Made by a program: the position numbers and the translations under genes | From: Chromatiaceae bacterium | GTDB taxonomy: Bacteria; Pseudomonadota; Gammaproteobacteria; Chromatiales; Chromatiaceae | Assembly: GCA_013426805.1 (NCBI GenBank) | Contig: JACDZG010000010.1 | Span: forward strand, 32,206 to 96,205 | Length of the DNA stretch: 64,000 bases | Direction: 5' to 3' | Notes under the pieces: generated by a model | What the model was told of the DNA's origin: nothing | What the model saw: the letters and a program-made list of their open reading frames with translations, nothing else | The model's database searches: none | Shown here: positions 56,187-64,000 of the stretch, piece by piece | Position numbering within the stretch: position 1 is the first letter of the stretch | Layout of the letters: every line of letters starts with the position of its first letter

Positions 56187-57440
56187 TTAGCCCCTGGCCA
56201 GACTCGACCAATGGTAATCAATGGCATCAATCATCACCTGCCCCTCGTGCTTGCGCAACTTGAAATGGATGTTGCCCGTCCATTGGATCTGTTGACCATC
56301 GCGGCGTCCCCGCAGCCAAAGCGCGTAACGGGCAGAGACCTTGGCCCGGTCGCCGCGCAAGCTCCACTTCACCTCATTTAACTGGATGCGCCGGATCAGG
56401 AATGCCGCGAACAGGTTCCCGTAATCCCGCCGGACGCTGCCGCCCTGACCGGATGCGTCGGCCGCAAACAGGGCCATCACGCCTTCCAGGTCGCCCCGGC
56501 GGCAGGCATCGGTGTAGCGATCAATCAGCGTCTGCACCTCGCGAGCGGTCAGTTCGACCCCCGTCGGGATGGGCTCGGGCGTCGACTGGGGAACCGGCGC
56601 CGGGCCGGCAGGCGCGCTCGGGTTAGCGGACGGCGGCGCGGGCGGGAATGACTCGACCAACGTGATTCCGGTGCCGTTTTCTTGAGTCGGCTCGGGGTCC
56701 CGTTGCCGGGGATGCTCAAGTCCCGCCGGTTGAACCGACAACTCAGGCCGCGGAGATGTGCCGCTTCCGGCCGCGGGGGCGTAGAGCCGCGGCGCGCTCG
56801 ACGGCAAGCCGAGATGGATGGTCCCCACCAACAGCACGGCACCCACTGCACCGCCTCCCAGCACGGCCAAGGGCAGCCACCCTCGCCAGACCGGACGAGG
56901 CTGACGAAAACGGCGTCCGGCCCATGATCGACCGCTTCCGACCGGCACCAACGGCCGGGGTGCCGACCAGGCACCAATGGGCTCCGCGGTCGGCGCGGGT
57001 TGGCGCATCCGGGTATCGTAGCAGGCGCGGGACTCGGGGTGGGACAGCACGGCCCAGGCCTCATTGACCCGTGCCGCATAGCCCTCGGTCCAACTCTCGC
57101 GACCGACGACACGATCAGGATGAAACAGCCACATTAACCGCCGATGGTGTTCCTTGACTTGCGCGGGCGGCGCGTCCGGGTTCAGACCCAGGACGCGGTA
57201 ATGATCGGCGCCGCGTCCGAAGCAAAGTCGTTGCACCAGGAACCGCGCGGCATCGCGCACCTCATCGGGTCGGGCACCAATCCGGCGAGCCGCGTCATCG
57301 CAGGTCGGTCCGGACCCGTTGGCCAGTATCAATAACCGATCCATACCAGTCGGTAGCGGCGCGGACGGCGCCAACCGATCTTGATACGCTAACGGCGCCC
57401 GATAGCACGCCAGCGCCAGCTCGGCAATGTCGGCCGGCAT
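56187..57440 (-). CDS. Membrane-anchored J-domain protein with C-terminal NTF2-like domain
   Basis: The 417-residue protein has a J domain near residues 75-140 (DHYRVLGLNPDAPPAQVKEHHRRLMWLFHPDRV) with an intact HPD motif. A transmembrane helix follows (~195-215; WLPLAVLGGGAVGAVLLVGTI), then a Pro/Ser-rich linker and a C-terminal domain (~310-417; EVQTLIDRYTDACRRGDLEG, WSLRGDRAKVSARYALWL) that looks like a SnoaL/NTF2 fold. The J domain would recruit DnaK on the cytoplasmic side while the NTF2-like part is periplasmic. The gene lies 12 bp after the Wzc-type kinase gene. Its J-domain role in EPS export is not established. Confidence 0.8.
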   Translation of the reverse strand: MPADIAELALACYRAPLAYQDRLAPSAPLPTGMDRLLILANGSGPTCDDAARRIGARPDEVRDAARFLVQRLCFGRGADHYRVLGLNPDAPPAQVKEHHRRLMWLFHPDRVVGRESWTEGYAARVNEAWAVLSHPESRACYDTRMRQPAPTAEPIGAWSAPRPLVPVGSGRSWAGRRFRQPRPVWRGWLPLAVLGGGAVGAVLLVGTIHLGLPSSAPRLYAPAAGSGTSPRPELSVQPAGLEHPRQRDPEPTQENGTGITLVESFPPAPPSANPSAPAGPAPVPQSTPEPIPTGVELTAREVQTLIDRYTDACRRGDLEGVMALFAADASGQGGSVRRDYGNLFAAFLIRRIQLNEVKWSLRGDRAKVSARYALWLRGRRDGQQIQWTGNIHFKLRKHEGQVMIDAIDYHWSSLARG

Positions 57441-57452
57441 GGTCTAATCGCC

Positions 57453-59792
57453 TTAGCCCGGTAAACGCTTCGCCGCTGCACCCCCGGTGTCGCCGTAGTA
57501 ACCGGAGTGATGATAATAATAGTAATAGCTGCGGTAATAACCGTAAGCGCCGGCCCGCGCTTCCAGCTTGGTCAGAATGGTGCCAAGCAGCGGTACGCGC
57601 GCCCCGCGCAACCGCTTCACCGCACCCTGCACATAGCCGCGCGGCGTGCTGGCCATCTCGATAGTCAACAAGGTGCCCTCGCACAGGTTACCGATGATCA
57701 GGGCGTCGGCCAGCCCGAGCAGCGGCGGACTGTCCAGGATTACCTGATCGAATTTCTCGGCGGCCAGGGCCAGCAACTCGACCATCCGCGCCGAGGACAG
57801 GAGCTCAGCCGGATTGGGGGGCAGGGGACCGGACGGGATGGCGAACAAGTTAGGGATATGGGTGGGCCGGGTGATCTCGACCGGCTGTGCCTCCCCGCCC
57901 GCCAGGTAGTTGGTCAGCCCGGTCTGATTATCCAGCCGCAACGTTCGGTGAATCGACGGCTTGCGCAGATCGGCCTCGATCAGCAGGGTCTGTTTCCCGG
58001 CCTGGGCGAACTGAATCGCCAGACTGAGCGCGGTGGTGGACTTGCCTTCGCCGGTCATCGCGCTGGTGATGGTCAGCAGTCGGGGCACACCGCTCGCGGT
58101 AGAGAATTGCAGGGCGGTACGCACCGATCGGTAAGCCTCGGCGAAGGCCGAGCGCGGGTCATCGTGACCGATCAGGGCGATCGCGCGGTCGTCGCCAGGC
58201 TCCTGGGGCGTCTTGGGGATCACGCCCAGCAGCGGCAGATCCAGCAGCCGCTCCAACTCCTCCGGCCGACGGAAGCTGTCGTCCAGATGCTCGAACAGAA
58301 ACGCCAGGCCGACGCCGCCCAGCAAGCCGAGCACCAATGCCAACAACGCGTTCTGACGCAGGCTGGGCTTGTATGGGCGGGCTGGCACCTTGGCCTCATC
58401 CACCACCGAGATGTTGTTGGTACCGACCCCGGCAGCCACCCCGACCTCCTTATAGCGCTGCAAGAGGCCGTCGTAGAGTTGGCGGTTGGTGTCCGCCTCA
58501 CGGCGCAGGATGTTGAGCGGGATACTACGCCCCTGCAGCGACAGCACCTCCTGCTTCATCTTATCGAGGTTGGCACGCAGCATCGCCTCCTCGGCCTTGG
58601 CCGCCTCGTAATTTGACGTGATCGCCGCCCGAATGTTGCCGACCTCCTCATTGATCATGGCGTCGACCTGCTTGATCTGACCGCGCAACTGCACCATGGT
58701 CGGATACGCCGGCTTGTAGGTACTCAGATTTTCCTGGTACTGCGCCTCCAGCTTGGCTTTGGTTTGCTTTAGATCCTGGATGATCTTGCTTTCGAGCACC
58801 TGGGTCAGACCCTGGCCGCGGGTGCCGAGCATTTGCCGGTAAACCGATTCGGCCGCCATCCGGTGCTTGCCGGCCTCGATCAAGGCGGTGCTGGCGGCGG
58901 TCAGATTCCCGGTGATCACGCTCTCTTTCTGGTCGACTGAGATGATTTCTTCCCGACGGGACAACTCGACCAACTCCCGTTCCGATTCCTCCAGCTTGGC
59001 CTTGACCTGCTGCAAGCGTTCCTGCAGGAAGTTGCGGGCGTAGGTCGTGGCATCGAAACGCCGCTCCAGATTCAGGTTGATGTAGCTCTTGGCCAGATTA
59101 TTCAGAATGGCCGCGGCCAACTTGGGGTCAGGGCTATTGTAATGCAGTCGCACCAACCGCGAATTGCGTACCGGCTCGATCGTCAAGCCGCCGAGAAACC
59201 CGCTGATGACACCCTCCATCCGGGCTGCGTCCGCCGCCGCGTCCACGGACTCACCCGCCGCCTCGGCCTCTTGGCCGCTGCTGCCACCCGGCAGCCAGGC
59301 GACCACCCAGGCTTTGACCTGCTGCATCATCGACGGCGGCGGCGGTTCTGCCGGTTGGTCGGCCAGGCCCATCTGGTCGATCACCCGCTGGGCCAGACTG
59401 CGGCTCTTGAGCAGTTCATACTGGGTCTGGAGGTAATCCTGACCGCCGGTCGAGGCGTCGACCGGCGCCACCTCTTCGATCTTGGTCACCTTGATGTCTT
59501 CGCGGTCGATCTGCAGGATCAAACTGGCGCGATAGATCGGAGTCATCAGGTAGGTTGCCGTCACCGCCGCCACGACCACGATGGCGGCGAAGACGATGAT
59601 GGTCCAGCGGCGCTTGAGCACCACTTGCCACAGTTCGCGCAGATCGAGACCGTCACTGTCCGACTCTTCCTCATAGCCCGGGGGCGGCGCAGGCGGTGCC
59701 GGAATGGGAACGCCGGACTGGCGCTCGATCAGGGCATGGCCCTGTGGCTGCCGGCCGGCATCGGCCGAGATGGGCATGTCAGGGGCGTTCAT
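57453..59792 (-). CDS. Wzc-type polysaccharide co-polymerase and tyrosine autokinase
   Basis: The 779-residue protein has a chain-length-determinant (Wzz) N-terminal domain with a first membrane helix near 70-90 (IIVFAAIVVVAAVTATYL), a long coiled-coil periplasmic region, a second helix near 495 (LLALVLGLLGGVGLAFLF) and a cytoplasmic BY-kinase domain. The kinase shows Walker A SAMTGEGKSTTALSLA, Walker A' LLIEADLRKPS and Walker B QVILDSPPLLG. The extreme C-terminus is a Tyr-rich tail (AYGYYRSYYYYYHHSGYYG), the autophosphorylation cluster. It controls polymer length together with the Wza-type exporter (59853) and the CpsB-type phosphatase (60680) encoded just upstream. Confidence 0.95.
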   Translation of the reverse strand: MNAPDMPISADAGRQPQGHALIERQSGVPIPAPPAPPPGYEEESDSDGLDLRELWQVVLKRRWTIIVFAAIVVVAAVTATYLMTPIYRASLILQIDREDIKVTKIEEVAPVDASTGGQDYLQTQYELLKSRSLAQRVIDQMGLADQPAEPPPPSMMQQVKAWVVAWLPGGSSGQEAEAAGESVDAAADAARMEGVISGFLGGLTIEPVRNSRLVRLHYNSPDPKLAAAILNNLAKSYINLNLERRFDATTYARNFLQERLQQVKAKLEESERELVELSRREEIISVDQKESVITGNLTAASTALIEAGKHRMAAESVYRQMLGTRGQGLTQVLESKIIQDLKQTKAKLEAQYQENLSTYKPAYPTMVQLRGQIKQVDAMINEEVGNIRAAITSNYEAAKAEEAMLRANLDKMKQEVLSLQGRSIPLNILRREADTNRQLYDGLLQRYKEVGVAAGVGTNNISVVDEAKVPARPYKPSLRQNALLALVLGLLGGVGLAFLFEHLDDSFRRPEELERLLDLPLLGVIPKTPQEPGDDRAIALIGHDDPRSAFAEAYRSVRTALQFSTASGVPRLLTITSAMTGEGKSTTALSLAIQFAQAGKQTLLIEADLRKPSIHRTLRLDNQTGLTNYLAGGEAQPVEITRPTHIPNLFAIPSGPLPPNPAELLSSARMVELLALAAEKFDQVILDSPPLLGLADALIIGNLCEGTLLTIEMASTPRGYVQGAVKRLRGARVPLLGTILTKLEARAGAYGYYRSYYYYYHHSGYYGDTGGAAAKRLPG

Positions 59793-59852
59793 AGAAAACT
59801 CGTGTTCGATCCGAAGCGCAGTGGACGCGTGACGATTGGCCCGGCCGCCGGC

Positions 59853-60590
59853 TCAGAGCAGGCTGCCGATGACCCAGAATGGCAGGATGAATTCAAACGC
59901 CTGTTTGACGCTATCCTTGACCACCGAGTTGTCGACCTGAACCACGTCCTCACCGCGGATTTCCGGATCGCGGATCCGTCCGTCGCGGATCGCCTTCAGG
60001 TCAAAGCTCATCACGCTACGGGTACCGTCGGCTTGGGGTCTGAGGATCTTGACCGACCCGATGTTCGCTATGCTGGTCGGACCCTCGGCACCCGCCACCA
60101 CCTGCAGCAAGGTCGTGCGGCCTTTGACCGGATAGACACCCGGCTTCTTAACCGCACCGACGACCGTCACCCGCTGGCTGGTGTACTCCTCGATAAAGAT
60201 GATGACCTGCGGGTCTTGCAGAAAGTCCTTGGTGAGTCGCGCGGCAATGTCAGCCGCCAGTTGCTCGCTGGTCAAGCCGCCAGCCTGGACCATGCCGATC
60301 AGCGGCAGGCCAATCTTGCCGGTGGAGTTGACCCGCACCGAGCGGTTCAGTGCCTCGATCCCGAAAACCTCGATCTTCAGCAAGTCTTGGGGGCCGATCA
60401 GATAGTCCTGCGTGCCCACGGCCGCATTGAGCCCGGCGGCGCCGGGCCGGGAGTCGAGCGCCGCATCGCCCGACGGTCGGCCGGCACAAGCCGCGAGACC
60501 GAACGCCAGCGCACACCAAAGCGCACGGACCAACAGGGGTACGAATGATGAGAATGCGAAACCCGGCACGCTATTCTTGTGCAAATCCAC
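59853..60590 (-). CDS. Wza-type outer-membrane polysaccharide export lipoprotein
   Basis: The 245-residue protein has a lipoprotein signal (lipobox LAAC near residue 35), then the poly-export domain (DYLIGPQDLLKIEVFGIEAL, LPLIGMVQAGGLTSEQLAADI) and a SLBB domain (VTVVGAVKKPGVYPVKG, LLQVVAGAEG). The C-terminus is a hydrophobic segment ILPFWVIGSLL. It should form the outer-membrane channel for the exopolysaccharide, working with the Wzc-type protein encoded 60 bp downstream. It is shorter than E. coli Wza and resembles the GumB/EpsE class. Confidence 0.92.
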   Translation of the reverse strand: MDLHKNSVPGFAFSSFVPLLVRALWCALAFGLAACAGRPSGDAALDSRPGAAGLNAAVGTQDYLIGPQDLLKIEVFGIEALNRSVRVNSTGKIGLPLIGMVQAGGLTSEQLAADIAARLTKDFLQDPQVIIFIEEYTSQRVTVVGAVKKPGVYPVKGRTTLLQVVAGAEGPTSIANIGSVKILRPQADGTRSVMSFDLKAIRDGRIRDPEIRGEDVVQVDNSVVKDSVKQAFEFILPFWVIGSLL

Positions 60591-60679
60591 TTACCTCCCT
60601 CACGCCGTTCGCGTCGCCGAGCGGAACGCAGACGACGACATGACCGCGATCTCTGTCTACCGCCTGAAATCAGGCTCGC

Positions 60680-61486
60680 TCAACGCCGCTCGAACCAATC
60701 GGCGATCAGCGACCAGCCGCGTCGAACCGTCGGCGCGGCCGCTGCCGCCGCCGGGACTGATATCAGGCTTTCCGGCTCCGCATTCCGCAATATACCACGG
60801 GGGCGAGTATCGACGAGTCGATAAGCTTCGTCCGCACCGACCCAGGCTTCGGCGGCGCGCCGTCCCTCGGCCAGCAATGGTGGACGGCGGCTGGCACCAT
60901 GCGCATCAGTCGCCAGGAGATGTACCCAGCCTTCGTCGAGCAGACGCTCGCCCCAGTAGCGGGCGGCCGCGCCGAAGCGACCCGTCAGGCTGCCGGCCGT
61001 CACCTGTAACCAGGCCCCTTTACGCGCCAAGTCGACGAAAACCTGATACTGATCCTCGATCCAGCTCAAGCGCTCCGGATGGGTGATGACGGGGATATAG
61101 CCGGCTGTCAGCAAGTTGAACACGGTTTCTGCAAGCCGCGGCGGGGCCACGTGATGGGGCGGCTCGAGCAGAAAATAGCGGCTGTCGTTCAGGGTCGGCA
61201 CCCGGCCGGAGCGCAAACCCGCGATCAAATCCGGGGCGATATGGGTGTCGGCCCCAAGCGTCAAGCGCAACGCGATCCCGGCCTCGTCCAAGTCGGCTTG
61301 GAGTGCGGTAACAGCCAGACGGATCATAGGGCCGGAATTTTCGTACATCCCGGGGTAAATGTGCGGCGTACAGGCCATGACCTCGATCCCATCTGCCGCG
61401 GCGATGCGTGCCATGGCCAGCGCGGTCGCCGAATCAGGTGCCCCGTCGTCGACACCGGGCAGCAAGTGTGCGTGCAAGTCAATCAT
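60680..61486 (-). CDS. CpsB/YwqE-type PHP-domain tyrosine-protein phosphatase
   Basis: The 268-residue protein opens with the PHP motif MIDLHAHLLPGVDDG and continues with CTPHIYPGMY, VITHPERLSW and LLATDAHG, which supply the metal-binding His and Asp residues. It matches the CpsB/CapC-type Mn-dependent phosphotyrosine phosphatases, which dephosphorylate the Wzc-type kinase. Its position as first gene of the minus-strand cluster, directly upstream of the exporter and the kinase, supports that partnership. The gap to the exporter gene is 89 bp. Confidence 0.92.
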   Translation of the reverse strand: MIDLHAHLLPGVDDGAPDSATALAMARIAAADGIEVMACTPHIYPGMYENSGPMIRLAVTALQADLDEAGIALRLTLGADTHIAPDLIAGLRSGRVPTLNDSRYFLLEPPHHVAPPRLAETVFNLLTAGYIPVITHPERLSWIEDQYQVFVDLARKGAWLQVTAGSLTGRFGAAARYWGERLLDEGWVHLLATDAHGASRRPPLLAEGRRAAEAWVGADEAYRLVDTRPRGILRNAEPESLISVPAAAAAAPTVRRGWSLIADWFERR

Positions 61487-61776
61487 GTTTTTCCGGAATC
61501 CAGAACCGATCGGTAAGCCTAGGGCCTACCGCCTGTTCCTCAAAATGGTTTCCGACGAAACGACAATCGATCCCGACAATTGACTAACTGTGCTCATCAG
61601 ATAACGAGCATCCGCACTGTAACGCAGCCGCGGTATCGCCGGCAGGGCAACCTTTGGCAACGATCAGTTGACTGTATCCGGCATATCGGGGGGCCTGGCG
61701 ACACCCCTACTCGGCAGCATCGATCGCTTCCTCCTGCCCCGCCGCCGAGCAGGAGAAGACAGGTCGCGTGGTGTAC

Positions 61777-62553
61777 TCAGGCAACCAAGTCGCGATAGCT
61801 GTGCCAGGTGGCATAACCCAGGACGGGGAAAAGCACCACCAGCCCAGCCCCAAAGGTCGCGACACCGATGGCGGTGAGGATCACGATCAGCGCGGCCCAG
61901 AGGGCCATGGCGGGCCAGTTGCGGACCACGGCCCGCGCGCTGGTGCGGATGGCGCTGAGCGGATCTTGATCGCGATCGATGATCAGCGGAACCGACACCG
62001 CGCTCGTGACGAACACAGTGACGGCCAACACCAGGCCGATGCCTAAGAAGAAGGCCAGGACCCAGGGATCCGCGCCGCCGCTGAGAATGCCCAGATAATC
62101 ATCGATCGTGGGCGACATGCTGGTGAACTGAATGGCGAACAGCAGGGCGGCAAGGCGCACCCATACGACCATCAAGAGGGCGAGAAATACGCCGTAAAAC
62201 GCCATGTTGGTCTTGCGGGCGGCCAACACGGTCAGCGCGGCGCGGATGCTGACCGGCGCTCCGGATTCGCGCTGCCGGGCGGCCAGGTAGACCCCGGATG
62301 CCAGGTAAGGGCCGATCAGCAGCAGGCCGGTCAAAAAGGCAATCGTGAACCAAGGCAAACCGCTCACCAAGAGGAAAGTCAGGCCGCAGGCAGCGGTAAA
62401 CAGCAGGCCGTAAAGCAGGCCGTAGAGCGTTGCATGACGCAAATCGTCTACCCCTGCCGCGATCCAGTGCAAGGGCGCGAACAGACCGACCGAACCGACC
62501 CGCGGGTTTGCCTGCGCGCAGACCGGGGGCTGTTGGACCACGTGAGTGTTCAT
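61777..62553 (-). CDS. DUF2189 multi-pass membrane protein
   Basis: The ATG at 62553 is preceded by GGAG at good spacing; the longer frame upstream is not convincing. The 258-residue protein has six hydrophobic helices, for example LLYGLLFTAACGLTFLLVSGL, FYGVFLALLMVVWVRLAALLF, VLAFFLGIGLVLAVTVFVTS and WPAMALWAALIVILTAIGVATF. The loop VSVPLIIDRDQDPLSAIRTSARAV is diagnostic for DUF2189, a widespread proteobacterial inner-membrane family of unknown function. It is monocistronic and reads toward the EPS cluster. Confidence 0.88.
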   Translation of the reverse strand: MNTHVVQQPPVCAQANPRVGSVGLFAPLHWIAAGVDDLRHATLYGLLYGLLFTAACGLTFLLVSGLPWFTIAFLTGLLLIGPYLASGVYLAARQRESGAPVSIRAALTVLAARKTNMAFYGVFLALLMVVWVRLAALLFAIQFTSMSPTIDDYLGILSGGADPWVLAFFLGIGLVLAVTVFVTSAVSVPLIIDRDQDPLSAIRTSARAVVRNWPAMALWAALIVILTAIGVATFGAGLVVLFPVLGYATWHSYRDLVA

Positions 62554-62790
62554 GGCGATATCTCCGATTCTTTTTGGGAAATAGCCGCCTGGATCAATGG
62601 GCGAACAGCATGTCCGCTGTTTCAGTCCGGCTGGAGACCGGAAGCCGTCGCCCCTGAATCGGCAGCATTTCACCAGGGCTATGGGCAGGCCGCAACCGAA
62701 ACAATGATGCCTTTCTCATGGGATTCATGGACCCGGCGCTCGACCGGAAATCGTGCACCACACGATCTCGCGACACCTTGACGGCGAAAC

Positions 62791-63213
62791 TCAGGTCACG
62801 GTCGTGGCCGGTTGCGCCAGTTGCCGCGGCCGGCCATCGGCATCAACCGCGACGTATACAAACACTGCGTGCGCGACATGACGCCGACTGCCGGGGTCAG
62901 GTTCGCCTTGTGCCCAAACGTCAACCTCCACGCTGATGGACGTGTTGCCGGTACGTTCCAATCGTGCGAACAGCTCGGTCAGGTCACCGACCAGCACCGG
63001 GGCGAGAAAGCGGAACTCCTTCACCGCCACTGTCGCCACCCGCCCCTGAGCGACCTGTATGGCGATGGTACTGCCGGCGATGTCCGCCTGCGACATGATC
63101 CAGCCGCCGAAGATATCGCCGTAGGCGTTGGTGTCCGCCGGCATGGCAACCACGCGGATCGCCAACTGCCAGTCATCCAGGGGGCCGTTCTCGGGATTCG
63201 CGGGATTTTTCAT
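62791..63213 (-). CDS. Acyl-CoA thioesterase (YciA-like hot-dog)
   Basis: The ATG at 63213 (MKNPANPENGPLDDW) is preceded by AAGGA at good spacing; the frame to 63432 is open but low complexity. The 140-residue protein is a single hot-dog domain with the BACH/YciA motif MPADTNAYGDIFGGWIMSQAD, where Asn and Asp are expected catalytic residues, and VKEFRFLAPVLVGDL. It should hydrolyse short- to medium-chain acyl-CoA in the cytosol. It is divergent from the cytochrome-like gene at 63612. Confidence 0.9.
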   Translation of the reverse strand: MKNPANPENGPLDDWQLAIRVVAMPADTNAYGDIFGGWIMSQADIAGSTIAIQVAQGRVATVAVKEFRFLAPVLVGDLTELFARLERTGNTSISVEVDVWAQGEPDPGSRRHVAHAVFVYVAVDADGRPRQLAQPATTVT

Positions 63214-63611
63214 CGGGTATCCTTGAGCGGGGTGTTCAACAGCAGCCGTCGCCACCGAAGGCCACGGCGTGTTGAACGGAAGAAGAACTGCGCCATCGGG
63301 GCGCAGTCGCTGGGTCGTGGCCGCTACACCGCGGCTGCCTGCCGAATTTTCGCATAATTTGGCGCAGCCGGTCAGTCGTGCTTGCGGTACGGCGTTTCGG
63401 AGTCCATTACCGTACAATACGCGGGAAACCATCGGGGCCGTCGATATCGAGCAGACTGGGACACCAGGCCGGATTCACGGTTGTCGCGAGGTTCGCCTAG
63501 GTGTAACCGGGCTGTCCAACGCGTTGCACCCGCCTGCGCGCCCCTTTAACTGCCCGGTGGGCAAGGTGAGCAGGCGGTCAATCACCAGACAACAGAGGAT
63601 CAATTCGCGTA
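63214..63611. other. Divergent intergenic region
   Basis: These 398 bp lie between the thioesterase (minus) and the cytochrome-like gene (plus). A TACAAT hexamer at 63413-63418 could be a -10 for the rightward gene, but no matching -35 is seen. No gene is supported. Confidence 0.35.
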
Positions 63612-64000
63612 TGTCTTCCAAAAATTCAAGCGGTATGGATTACCAGACCGTGATCGTTGGGGCGGTTGCCCTGGCCATGGCCGCCGGCGTGATCCGTGTG
63701 GCGACCGATGCCTCGTTCGCACCCATCGGACCCCCAAGCGATTCGCGGACGTTAGCGGCGCGGCTCGCGCCGATCGGTAAGGTCACGTTGACTCCGCCCC
63801 CAGCCCCCGTGACGCCCCCGCCGGCGGCTGCCGCAACGGAAGCTCCGGCCGCGGTTGTTGAAGCCGCACCGGCTGTCGCCGAACCGACTCCCGTCGTCGA
63901 GGCCACGCCGACACCGGTTGCCGCCGAACCGACTCCCGTGGTCGAGGCCGCGCCGGCACCGGTCGCCGCCGAACCGACTCCCGTCGTCGAGGCTGCGCCG
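63612..64000 (+). CDS. Membrane-anchored protein with Pro/Ala-rich linker, probably cytochrome c5 family; 3' end beyond window
   Basis: The frame opens at ATG 63612 with GAGG about twelve bases upstream and stays open to the window edge (about 129 residues). An N-terminal membrane anchor (TVIVGAVALAMAAGVIRVA) is followed by SRTLAARLAPIGKVTL and a long Pro/Ala/Val/Glu linker. The RLAPIGKV stretch ahead of a flexible linker is like gammaproteobacterial membrane-anchored cytochrome c5 proteins. The haem motif CxxCH would lie beyond the window, so the assignment is provisional. The linker is built of 15-residue repeats (see next feature). Confidence 0.5.
63878..64000 (+). repeat. 45-bp tandem repeats in the linker of the terminal gene
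   Basis: Units starting at GAACCGACTCCCGT recur at 63881, 63926 and 63971, exactly 45 bp apart, encoding 15-residue units of the form AAEPTPVVEAAPAPV. The array continues to the edge of the window. Confidence 0.85.

Noticed and set aside
62554..62790. Possible riboswitch or structured leader upstream of the DUF2189 gene
   Set aside because: Several short complementary segments exist, but none matches a riboswitch core I know.
1..64000. tRNA, rRNA and CRISPR arrays
   Set aside because: No cloverleaf-like, rRNA-like or regularly spaced repeat pattern was recognised by eye; a dedicated search was not possible here.

Overview
The window is a GC-rich chromosomal segment, most likely from a gammaproteobacterium of the purple sulfur bacterial type (Chromatiaceae or relatives). 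This rests on inference: codon bias and GC content, an RdgC of exactly the gammaproteobacterial length, a complete PrsT/PrsR/PrsK PEP-CTERM regulatory set, and a mosaic of secreted FG-GAP proteins, exopolysaccharide genes and tetrahydromethanopterin-type genes. No rRNA, tRNA or CRISPR array was recognised.

Region 1 (1-16843, all minus strand) is a four-gene operon in which every junction is an ATGA overlap. The first gene encodes a 2359-aa iterative polyketide synthase with the domain order of enediyne-type synthases (KS-AT-ACP-KR-DH-PPTase), extended by a hot-dog region. It is followed by a secreted protein of unknown function, a 1714-aa protein made of three CRTAC1/UnbV-like units, and a TPR plus FG-GAP protein that runs off the left edge. 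The pairing of a PKSE-type synthase with ASPIC/UnbV proteins recalls the conserved core of enediyne clusters.

Region 2 (17149-27550) is a PEP-CTERM/exopolysaccharide block: a PEP-CTERM protein with a good sigma-54 promoter candidate upstream, then prsT, prsR, prsK and a TIGR03013-type sugar transferase (minus strand), and a nucleotide-sugar epimerase (plus strand). rdgC follows.

Region 3 (28574-47416) looks like a GTPase-centred conflict or signalling system in two convergent halves. The plus-strand half has a membrane protein, a P-loop GTPase-like protein, a 965-aa GAP1-like protein, a single-pass membrane protein and a vWA protein. The minus-strand half has a coiled-coil protein, a GTPase fused to an N-terminal module, and a paralogue of that module without the GTPase. 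Between them lies about 6 kb of debris: two decayed surface-protein genes (one carrying a 123-bp MITE-like insertion with a target-site duplication), a DUF2442 gene, a REP-like hairpin, and a GxxExxY gene between two ~280-bp direct repeats.

Region 4 (47731-50811, plus) holds a MaoC-like hydratase and three translationally linked genes of the tetrahydromethanopterin-biosynthesis type (flavoprotein, DUF6513/dihydropteroate synthase-like, DUF447).

Region 5 (50765-61486, minus) is an exopolysaccharide export and polymerisation cluster: CpsB-type phosphatase, Wza-type exporter, Wzc-type tyrosine autokinase, a J-domain protein, a TPR/carbohydrate-binding-like protein, a FecR-like low-complexity protein, an O-antigen ligase/polymerase, a WecA/MraY-type initiating transferase and a transglutaminase-like lipoprotein. 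The window ends with a DUF2189 membrane protein, an acyl-CoA thioesterase and the 5' part of a membrane-anchored, probably c-type cytochrome gene.
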